A DNA stretch of 64,000 nt from positions 434,001-498,000 of the forward strand of contig CAVPPF010000002.1 in assembly GCA_963707435.1 (NCBI GenBank). The letters are read 5' to 3'. Made by a program: the position numbers and the translations under genes. Positions within the stretch are counted from its first letter, which is position 1. The number at the start of each line of letters is the position of its first letter. This DNA is from UBA4744 sp963707435. Lineage in GTDB: Bacteria > Actinomycetota > Acidimicrobiia > Spongiisociales > UBA4744. Positions 56,989-64,000 of the stretch are shown here, one piece after another. Under the pieces are notes generated by a model, which ran no database searches, was not told where the DNA came from, and saw only the letters and a list, made by a program, of their open reading frames with translations.

Positions 56989-57817
56989 GCAACGTTGAGA
57001 TCACCGTCGACGGTCGGTCGGTGGTGACACCGGCCGGCCAGACGATCCTCGAGGCTTGTCGTTCCGAGGGGTTCGACATCCCCACCCTCTGTTTCCTCGA
57101 GAATCTGACGCCGGCCAACACGTGCAGGATCTGCGTCGTTGAAGTGGACGGCTCGCGTGCCCTCGTCCCGGCCTGCTCGCGGAAGGTCGAACCGGGCATG
57201 GTGATCCAGACCGAATCCGAACGAGTTCGCCACACCCGCAAGATGGTCCTGGAGTTGCTCGGATCGTCTGTGGATCTGTCGCTCACTCCGCAGGTCGATG
57301 AGCTGATGGATCGCTACGGGGCCGACCCCGCACCGATTCGGCGAACGGAGTCCACCGTTGCAGAACCGGCGACCATCGACAATCAACTGTTCGTGCGTGA
57401 CTACGAGAAATGCATCCTCTGCTACAAGTGCGTGCAGGCGTGCGGCGTCGACGCCCAGAACACGTTTGCGATCTCGGTGGCCGGGCGGGGATTCGAGGCA
57501 CGGATCTCGACCGAGTTCCAGGTGGCCCTTCCCGATTCGGCGTGTGTCTTCTGCGGGAATTGTTTCGCCGTCTGTCCGACCGGGTGCCCTGATCCCGACC
57601 ACCGAATATGAGATGCGGGCCGCCGGAACCTGGGATGAGGACTGCCCAAACGGTGACCCGGACCATCTGTCCGTTCTGCGGCGTGGGGTGCAATCTGGAT
57701 CTGGTGGTCCAGGACAACCGGATCCTCAAAGCGTTGTCGCCGCTCGACCACGACGTCACCTCGGGCCACCTGTGCATCAAGGGGCGCTTCGGGTGGCAGC
57801 ACGTTCAATCTGAGTGA
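56985..57817 (+). pseudogene. Iron-sulfur subunit with C-terminal molybdopterin-type [4Fe-4S] domain, two frameshifts
   Basis: Electron-carrying subunit. It begins with a plant-type [2Fe-2S] domain (DIPTLCFLE, ANTCRICVVEVDG, VPACSRKVEPG), then two [4Fe-4S] clusters (CILCYKCVQACG and CVFCGNCFAVCPTG). After shifts near 57585 and 57643 it ends with TICPFCGVGCNLDLVVQDN and HLCIKGRFGWQHVQ. That last block is the [4Fe-4S] domain normally at the N-terminus of the formate dehydrogenase catalytic subunit, here detached and fused to this one. Restored length is about 277 aa. GTG 56985 overlaps the preceding stop by 4 bp. Confidence 0.8.
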
Positions 57818-57916
57818 CGTTGCGAACGTTTGAGTCTGGCCTCGCGCGACGTGTAGTATCGTTATATAACGCTGTCGGACGTGATGAGGGCCGGCAACGG
57901 GTCGTGAGGGGTCCGA

Positions 57917-58493
57917 GTGAGCAGAGCGGGGCAGCTCCGATACGTCGGCCTGCTGACGTGTGCGCTGGTGGTGGCGTCGTGTACGACCGAACCGGCTGCG
58001 CCGACCACGACCGTGACCACGACCACCGTGGCCACCACAACCTCGAGCACCACGACCACGGTTCCGGAAACGACCAGCACGACGTCGCTCGACCAACGGA
58101 TCGCCGAAGTGACCGAGATCGTCCGGGAGGTCGATTTCACCTTCTTCAACGCCATCTACCAGAAGGACGAGCAGATGCTGGCGGACGCGCTCGCCGTTCA
58201 GGACCGGTACGACAACGGCCTGGAATTGATGAAGGACGAGGACTACTTCACGCAACCTCCGACTCGCGAGGCGATCAGTCATCGAGGTTCTGGAGATTCT
58301 CATCGACCGCGAGGACTGTCTTGCTGTGTCGTATGTTGGGGATGCGACCGCTTTTCGAGGTCCAGACGCAGTCGGGGAGTTGATTGCTGTCTACTGGCCC
58401 CGTCCCGCTGACGGGCGCTGGCGTCGTGCATATCTGGGCGATGAGTGGCAGCAAGCATGTGACGTCTTCACTCGAGAAAACCAGCTCTCATGA
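57917..58493 (+). pseudogene. Lipoprotein of unknown function, frameshifted near 58276
   Basis: Lipoprotein: signal LRYVGLLTCALVVASC with lipobox VASC, a Thr-rich linker of about 35 residues, then a helical domain (IAEVTEIVREVDFTFFNAIY, QDRYDNGLELMKDEDYF). The frame breaks after TREAI; it resumes as VIEVLEILIDREDCLAVSYV and ends with WRRAYLGDEWQQACDVF at the TGA 58491-58493. Restored length is about 191 aa. Its stop overlaps the ATG of the next gene (ATGA). Family not recognised. Confidence 0.6.
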
Positions 58494-59366
58494 TCCGTTC
58501 AGCGCTTGTCGTGGTAGTCGCTGTGGTTCTGGGTTGTTGCGCTGTCCGCTTCGGCCGGGTCCGTCGAGGAGGTTGGTTGCAGACTCACCGAACGCGTGGA
58601 AGGCTATTTCAACGAAGTCACCTACGAGAAGGTCTGCTGGCTCATCGGTAGCGACGGTACGTACACCGTCACCGTCACCGAACCCCCGGTTCTGTACCCC
58701 CAGATCGGGTCGAATCCCGACGGGTCGGAGTGCTGGTACTGGACGACGGCCGTCACGCAGTGGGTGATCATCGCCAGGGACGGCAGCTCGGCAACGATCG
58801 GTGAGGACGTCGGCGTCGGCATCGTCCTGGACACCACGGTCGCCGCCTGCACCGGCATTCCGGGCGAAGATCTGCGCAGCGTCGCGTGGGATTACCTCGA
58901 GACGTGGCTGCTCGCCGAGCCAAGCATCGAGTTGAATCCCGCCGCGGTCGGATTCACCGGTCTCGAAACCTATGTGTGGGCACCCCTTCCGGATCGAATC
59001 GACGCAACGCTGACTTCCCCGGTCGGGACCGTGCTGCAAGCGAGGGCCTGGATCGATCAGGTGGTCGTGGATTGGGGTGATACGACCAGCTCGCCACTGG
59101 TCCTCAACGAGTCGCAGCTGGGCCGCTTCTCGCCGTACCCGGACGGCTCGGCGTACCACGTCTATGAGACGAAGACCTGCAACGAGGAAGGCCAGAGTCG
59201 TTGTTTTGCGAATGTGGACGGCTATCCCTTGACAGTCTCGTTCCGCTGGCAGGCGGCCTACCGGGTAGGGACCAACCCGTGGATCGACATCGGGCCGGTC
59301 GTGCCTTCCGCCACCCTGGCGTACCCCGTCGACGAGATCGTCGCCCGTATCGAAACCACCGGATAG
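58490..59366 (+). pseudogene. Secreted protein of unknown function, frameshifted in its signal peptide region
   Basis: The N-terminus RSALVVVVAVVLGCCA resembles a Sec signal. After an indel near 58544 the frame continues SASAGSVEEVGCRLTERVEG into a mature protein of about 270 aa with WDYLETWLLAEPSIELNPAA, TYVWAPLPDRIDATLTSPVG and YPVDEIVARIETTG. The pattern suggests a beta-rich extracellular domain, perhaps with an Ig-like part. It overlaps the preceding lipoprotein gene by 4 bp, so both are likely made together. Confidence 0.6.
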
Positions 59367-59456
59367 CGGCCGACCCACAGACCGTTGTTGCGCTCAACCT
59401 GCGGAATATTCGAGCCAGTTGGGCACCGAAAGTGGGAAAGCGGGCAGACTGGGCCT

Positions 59457-60581
59457 ATGCATATTGAACGGTTGACCGTGCGGGAGATCGAGTTGCCGCT
59501 CCGCGCCCCGTTTGTCACCACGTTCGGGGTGGTCGATTCCCGGCGTTTGCTGCTCGTCGAACTCGAGGACGGGGAAGGAACGCCCGGCTGGGCCGAATGT
59601 GTCGCCGGGGCCGTACCGGGCTACACGGCCGAGTCGGTCGATTCCGCCTGGGCAACCATCACCGAAGAATTGGGGCGGGCGGTGATCGGACTCGAGGTCG
59701 ACGACCTTTCGAAGCTGATTGCCACCATCGGCGATCTGGTCCCGGACCAGCCGATGGCCCGCGCCGCCGTCGAGATGGCGTGCTGGGATCTGGCGGCGCG
59801 GCGCGAGGGCCTTCCGTTGGTCGAGCTGCTGGGGGGGACCCGCACTTCGGTCCCGGCCGGGATTGCCCTGGGCATTGCCGGAACCCTCGAAGAGACCGTC
59901 GAGGCTGCGGCAGTCGCCGCGGGTGAGGGGTACCGAAGGATCAAGCTCAAGATCCAGCCGGGAACCGATGTCGCCCTCGTCCGGGCCGTTCGGGAGAGGG
60001 TGGGCGACGAGGTGGCGCTGACCGTGGACGCCAACGGTTCCTATCCGCATGACGACCTCGATCAAGTCGTGGCACTTGATGAATTCGGGCTCCAGATGAT
60101 CGAGCAACCGTTGCCGGCCGGCGATTGGGAGGGGCTTGCCGATCTGAGCCGGCGCCTCGAGACGCCGCTGTGCCTCGACGAGTCGATCGCGACGAAGGCA
60201 GATCTGAACCGGATGATCGCCCTGCAGGCCGGGGACGTGCTCAACCTGAAACCGGGTCGCGTTGGTGGCTTCACCACGGCGCTGACTATGGTCGAGCGGG
60301 CCGTGGCCAACGGCATCGGTCTCTGGGTGGGGGGCATGCTCGAAACCGGGATCGGGCGCGCTCACAACGTGGCCCTGGCCGCTCTGGAAGCGTTCAACCT
60401 CCCTGGCGATCTGAGTCCGAGCGACCGCTACTGGGAGCACGACATCGTGGACCCGCCCTGGACGATGGAAGCCGGCGCTCTGCTCGTTCCCCGATCTGAG
60501 TCCGGCATCGGAGTGTCGATAGATCAGGACAGAATCCGATCGCTCACCATCCGTGTCCAAGAGATTCGAGCCGCAAACTGA
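59457..60581 (+). CDS. menC: o-Succinylbenzoate synthase (enolase superfamily)
   Basis: Enolase-superfamily enzyme of 374 aa that dehydrates SHCHC to o-succinylbenzoate in menaquinone synthesis. The general acid/base Lys pair is in RIKLKIQPG (Lys163, Lys165), metal ligands are DANGSY (Asp191), EQPLPAGDW (Glu216) and CLDESIAT (Asp241), and the second Lys is in LNLKPGRVGG (Lys265). This arrangement is shared with N-succinylamino acid racemases, which is the main alternative. ATG 59457 begins the typical IERLTVREIELPLRAPF. No other men gene is adjacent. Confidence 0.85.
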   Translation: MHIERLTVREIELPLRAPFVTTFGVVDSRRLLLVELEDGEGTPGWAECVAGAVPGYTAESVDSAWATITEELGRAVIGLEVDDLSKLIATIGDLVPDQPMARAAVEMACWDLAARREGLPLVELLGGTRTSVPAGIALGIAGTLEETVEAAAVAAGEGYRRIKLKIQPGTDVALVRAVRERVGDEVALTVDANGSYPHDDLDQVVALDEFGLQMIEQPLPAGDWEGLADLSRRLETPLCLDESIATKADLNRMIALQAGDVLNLKPGRVGGFTTALTMVERAVANGIGLWVGGMLETGIGRAHNVALAALEAFNLPGDLSPSDRYWEHDIVDPPWTMEAGALLVPRSESGIGVSIDQDRIRSLTIRVQEIRAAN

Positions 60582-60625
60582 CAGTTCCTTCCTCCGATCC
60601 GATTCCAGCTCCAAGGAGAACACCC

Positions 60626-60985
60626 GTGAAGATGCCAAAGCCGACCGTCGCCGACAAGGACTACTTCCGTTCCATCGTTCCCGACGACCCGCTCGTCGAG
60701 ATCAAGCCGATGTTCGGAAACCTGGCTGCCTTTGTGAACGGCAACATGTTCATGGGCCTGTTCGGATCGGATGTCGGAGTTCGTCTTCCGGAAGGCGACC
60801 GCGCCGCCCTGCTCGAGGTGGAGGGGGCGGGACCGTTCGGGCCGGGGGAGCGGCCGATGGGAGAGTACGTAGCTCTGCCACACACCTGGCGTGCCGACGC
60901 CGTACGGACGGCCGAGTGGTGCGACCGGGCGCTCGAACACGGCGCGGCCCTGCCGCCCAAGGCCAGGAAGCCGAGAAGGCGTTAG
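60626..60985 (+). CDS. TfoX N-terminal domain protein
   Basis: Protein of 119 aa. VEIKPMFGNLAAFVNGNMF (near residue 24) and GVRLPEGDRAALLEVEGAGPF match the TfoX/Sxy N-terminal domain, and GEYVALPHTWRAD closes it. The C-terminus is basic (PPKARKPRRR). Stand-alone TfoX-N proteins are frequent in actinobacteria with no established role. GTG 60626 is the likely start, with AAGGAGAA 5 bp upstream. Confidence 0.85.
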   Translation: MKMPKPTVADKDYFRSIVPDDPLVEIKPMFGNLAAFVNGNMFMGLFGSDVGVRLPEGDRAALLEVEGAGPFGPGERPMGEYVALPHTWRADAVRTAEWCDRALEHGAALPPKARKPRRR

Positions 60986-61121
60986 CCGGTGGACGGCACC
61001 CTCTCGGTCGCCGGCGAGTCGACGCGATCGTTCCACGATCGGGACACATGGCCGGGCGAGCAACTTCTACAGTGGGGATAGCGGCAATGCCGTTGTTGAT
61101 GACAGACAGGGGAAGCAACGC

Positions 61122-62774
61122 ATGAACCACGAATCGCAATCACTGGAGCTCGGGAGCTACCTCCCGTCGGTTCGCGGGCGGCTGGAGAGCTGGGATGAAG
61201 GAGACTTTGCACGGCGTTTGTGGGCCAAAGACCCGACGCTCTGGTTCGCCGAGCCGCGGCCGGAGTTGACCGACCGTCTCGGATGGCTGACCCTCCACGA
61301 AACCATGCGGGACAAGCTCCCCAAGCTGCGGGCTCTCGCAGACGAGGCCAAGGAAGAAGGATTTCGTCACGCGGTTCTGTTGGGGATGGGAGGTTCGAGC
61401 CTTGCCCCCGAGGTCTACCAGCGAACGTTTGGCAACGCCCCGGGTTACCCCGAGTTGCTGGTTCTCGACAGCACCCATCCCGACGCCGTCCGGGCGGTTG
61501 CCGACCGCATCGACCCGGCCCAGACCATCTTCGTGGTCTCCTCAAAATCGGGTGGCACGCTGGAAACCATGTCGGGCTTCCGCCATTTCTGGTCGCTCGT
61601 CGTCGACAGAACCGAGATGCCCGGGAGCCACTTCGTGGCCGTCACGGATCCCGGATCATCACTCGACGCGCTGGCAACCGAACGGGGGTTCCGGGCCGTG
61701 TTTCATGCTCCGTCCGACGTTGGCGGAAGGTACTCGGCCCTCACCGACTTCGGCCTCGTACCCGCCGCGTTGATTGGTCTCGATCCGGCGACGCTGCTGG
61801 ATCGAGCCGCCGTGTTTGCCGAGTCTGCCGGGCCGTTCGTTTCCGCCCTCCAGAACCCGGCCCTTCAGCTCGGCGCTGCCATGGGGGAGCTGGCCCTGGC
61901 CGGACGGGACAAGGTCACCTACGTCGTGTCACCCGCTCTGGAGGCTTTCCCCGATTGGGTCGAGCAGCTGGTTGCCGAATCGACCGGCAAGGACGGCGAG
62001 GGGATCGTTCCGGTTGCAGGCGAAGCGCTCGTAGATCCCGCCGTCTACGGCACGGATCGCTTCTTCGTGTACCTCGCCCTCAGTGATGAAGAGGACGAAG
62101 GTCGGGCGGCTGCTCTCCAACAACTCGAGGACGCAGGCCACCCGGTGGCCCGGATCACGCTCCGGGACCGCTATGACCTGGCCGCGGAGATGTTCCGGGC
62201 CGAGATGGCGACTGCCGCCGCCGGAGCGGTGCTCGGGATCCATCCTTTCGATCAGCCGGATGTGCAGCTCGCCAAGACGCTCGCGCAAAACGCCATGGAA
62301 GGGTCCGGAGACCAGAGCGAACCGCCTACCGAGGTCGGCACGGACGACCCTGCCGCTCTTGCAGAAAGCGCGGTGAGCTGGCTGAGCACCATCGGGCCCG
62401 GCGACTACCTGGCAATCCAGGCGTATCTGCCGATGGATGCGGCGGTCGACCCGGTGCTTCAGTCGGTCCGCTCGGCGCTGCAGCATCGGTTCCATATCGC
62501 CACCACCGTCGGCTACGGACCGCGTTTCTTGCACTCGACGGGCCAGCTCCACAAGGGCGGCCCGGCGAGCGGGGTGTTCCTGCAGATCGTCGACCAGCCG
62601 GACCTCGACCTCGATGTGCCGGAGACCAATTACTCGTTCGGCCGTCTCATCGCAGCTCAATCCGTCGGTGACTACCGGGCTCTGCGGCAGCGCAACCGGC
62701 GGGTGTTGCGAGTCAATCTTGCCGGGAATAGGGCCAGGGGTCTGGCGACGCTACAGGCGGCGCTCGGTGGCTGA
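61122..62774 (+). CDS. pgi: Glucose-6-phosphate isomerase
   Basis: Glycolytic/pentose-phosphate isomerase of 550 aa. The sugar-phosphate site is LGMGGSSLAPEVYQRTFG near residue 88 and VSSKSGGTLETMSGFRHFW near 140; GPRFLHSTGQLHKGGP and AQNAMEGSG occur towards the end. The sequence resembles the isomerase half of transaldolase-isomerase fusion proteins of actinobacteria, but no transaldolase part is attached here. ATG 61122 is the first start after the TfoX gene; the longer frame is antisense shadow. zwf follows on the same strand, giving an oxidative pentose-phosphate pair. Confidence 0.9.
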   Translation: MNHESQSLELGSYLPSVRGRLESWDEGDFARRLWAKDPTLWFAEPRPELTDRLGWLTLHETMRDKLPKLRALADEAKEEGFRHAVLLGMGGSSLAPEVYQRTFGNAPGYPELLVLDSTHPDAVRAVADRIDPAQTIFVVSSKSGGTLETMSGFRHFWSLVVDRTEMPGSHFVAVTDPGSSLDALATERGFRAVFHAPSDVGGRYSALTDFGLVPAALIGLDPATLLDRAAVFAESAGPFVSALQNPALQLGAAMGELALAGRDKVTYVVSPALEAFPDWVEQLVAESTGKDGEGIVPVAGEALVDPAVYGTDRFFVYLALSDEEDEGRAAALQQLEDAGHPVARITLRDRYDLAAEMFRAEMATAAAGAVLGIHPFDQPDVQLAKTLAQNAMEGSGDQSEPPTEVGTDDPAALAESAVSWLSTIGPGDYLAIQAYLPMDAAVDPVLQSVRSALQHRFHIATTVGYGPRFLHSTGQLHKGGPASGVFLQIVDQPDLDLDVPETNYSFGRLIAAQSVGDYRALRQRNRRVLRVNLAGNRARGLATLQAALGG

Positions 62775-62873
62775 CATCAGCGCGCCGTCTTGCGAGGCCG
62801 GCGGGGTGCCGGCCACCAACCGGTGCGGTCGCCGGGTCCGCTGCGGTCGCCCCATCAACAGCGAGGATCGATG

Positions 62874-64000
62874 ATGAACCCGCCGTCGGTTGAACCACAT
62901 CTCTTCGTCATCATGGGAGCCAGCGGAGACCTCACCAAACGGAAGCTGCTGCCGGCGCTGTACGAGATGATCACCCGGCAGGGACTGGGAGACGATTGCC
63001 GGATCCTCGGCGTGTCGGGGTCTCCCTACGACGACGATTCGTTCCGGGTGGCAGCGCGCGAAGCTCTCGAGGATGCCGGATACTCCGACGCCGACCTGGG
63101 CGCGTGGTGCGATCGTTCGCTTCACTACGAGAGCGCACGTGGTGAGTTCGGAGCAGTGGCCGATCGGATTGAGGCGCTGGAGGCCGAGTACGGCTTGCCG
63201 GGCAACCGGGTGCTGTACCTCGCCCTCCCTCCCAAGGCATTCCCGCCGGCCATCGAGGGACTGGGCAAAGCCGGGCTGAACGCCGGCCCGGGCTGGACCC
63301 GCCTGGTCGTCGAGAAGCCATTCGGCCGCGACCTCGACTCCGCCCGCGATCTCAATGCGCTGGTCCATGCTCACTTCGATGAGGAACAGGTGTATCGCAT
63401 CGATCACTACCTGGGCAAAGAAACGGTCCAGAACCTCCTGGTCTTTCGCTTTGCCAACGCCCTGTTCGAGAGTTCGTGGAACCGGGATCGGGTGAAGAGC
63501 GTTCAGATCACGGTTTCAGAGGACCAGGGGATCGGCACCCGGGCCGGCTACTACGAGGATGCAGGAGCGCTGCGGGACATGGTTCAGAACCATCTGACCC
63601 AGGTCTTCACCCTCATTGCCATGGAGCCGCCCGTCGCGTTCGAAGCTCAAGCCATCCGTGACGAGAAAGTGAAGGTCCTTCGTTCGATCACGAAGATCGA
63701 TGAAGACGCCGTTGTCTTCGGCCGGTACACCGCCGGCGAGATGGACGGAATGGCGGTACCCGGCTACCACGAAGAGGCCGGGGTGGCCGCCGATTCGACA
63801 ACCGAGACCTTTGTGGCCCTGCGCCTCGACGTCGACAACTGGCGATGGCAGGGGATCCCGTTCTATCTGCGGTCCGGCAAACGCCTGCCGCGACGCCTCA
63901 CCCAGATCGTGGTGACCTTCCGTGACACACCGGTCTACTTCTTCACCAAGGCCGGATCCGACGAGGTGCGTTCCAACAAACTCGTGATCACCCTCCAGCC
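62874..64000 (+). CDS. zwf: Glucose-6-phosphate 1-dehydrogenase, 3' end missing
   Basis: First enzyme of the oxidative pentose-phosphate path; it oxidises glucose 6-phosphate with NADP. FVIMGASGDLTKRKLLPALY at residues 11-30 is the coenzyme site, VVEKPFGRD lies near 145, and the substrate/active-site block RIDHYLGKETVQN begins near residue 175. IPFYLRSGKRLPRRLTQI follows. The gene runs off the window end with about 375 codons visible. ATG 62874 is chosen over ATG 62871 because its spacing from GAGG is better; the difference is one residue. It starts 100 bp after pgi. Confidence 0.95.
   Translation, partial: MNPPSVEPHLFVIMGASGDLTKRKLLPALYEMITRQGLGDDCRILGVSGSPYDDDSFRVAAREALEDAGYSDADLGAWCDRSLHYESARGEFGAVADRIEALEAEYGLPGNRVLYLALPPKAFPPAIEGLGKAGLNAGPGWTRLVVEKPFGRDLDSARDLNALVHAHFDEEQVYRIDHYLGKETVQNLLVFRFANALFESSWNRDRVKSVQITVSEDQGIGTRAGYYEDAGALRDMVQNHLTQVFTLIAMEPPVAFEAQAIRDEKVKVLRSITKIDEDAVVFGRYTAGEMDGMAVPGYHEEAGVAADSTTETFVALRLDVDNWRWQGIPFYLRSGKRLPRRLTQIVVTFRDTPVYFFTKAGSDEVRSNKLVITLQ

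Overview
The window reads as a high-GC bacterial chromosome segment, most likely from an uncultured actinomycete-like organism. This is inferred from an Asp23/AmaP-type envelope operon, lipoproteins with long Thr-rich linkers, actinobacterial-style formate dehydrogenase genes and frequent GTG starts; no rRNA or other decisive taxonomic marker is present. It starts inside an ABC transporter gene and ends inside zwf.

Region 1 (1-14.2 kb) looks like an accessory catabolic island. Its codon use is visibly less GC-rich in the first 8 kb. It holds two peptide-type ABC ATPases, an unrecognised WTDGLPVVPPT protein, an aldehyde dehydrogenase, an Ldh_2-family dehydrogenase, an IclR regulator, a CitE-like lyase, and then cyclase-family amidohydrolase, MmgE/PrpD, dihydropyrimidinase-like hydrolase and CaiB CoA-transferase in one direction. 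Together they suggest import, ring opening, CoA activation and aldol cleavage of a small cyclic amide or imide. The island ends at a 3' fragment of tRNA-Asn enclosed by a 21-bp direct repeat, followed by an unrecognised broken gene.

Region 2 (14.8-31.8 kb) is a second catabolic block. It contains a DmpA-type aminopeptidase, an acetylpolyamine-amidohydrolase-like deacetylase, an S9 peptidase, a complete peptide ABC transporter (binding protein, DppB, fused DppC-DppD, DppF), an M20 amidohydrolase, a class III aminotransferase, a two-subunit CoA-transferase, an aldehyde dehydrogenase and a thiolase. These could take peptides or acylated amines to aldehydes, acids, CoA thioesters and acetyl-CoA.

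Region 3 (31.9-53.2 kb) is mostly housekeeping: small secreted and membrane proteins, a GMC oxidoreductase, a universal stress protein, the Asp23/AmaP operon, tRNA-Met, an Lrp-type RAM-domain protein, a macro-domain protein, a fadA/fadB-type beta-oxidation pair, a cation-efflux protein, the pyruvate dehydrogenase E1 aceE and a serine/threonine dehydratase.

Region 4 (53.2-57.8 kb) encodes an NAD-linked formate dehydrogenase. Its catalytic subunit has an in-frame UGA followed by a hairpin matching the E. coli fdhF SECIS in position and loop, so it is almost certainly a selenoprotein. The operon and the two secreted-protein genes after it carry about 16 single-base indels, probably a poorly polished stretch of assembly. 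Region 5 (59.4-64 kb) returns to intact genes: menC, a TfoX-domain protein, pgi and zwf.
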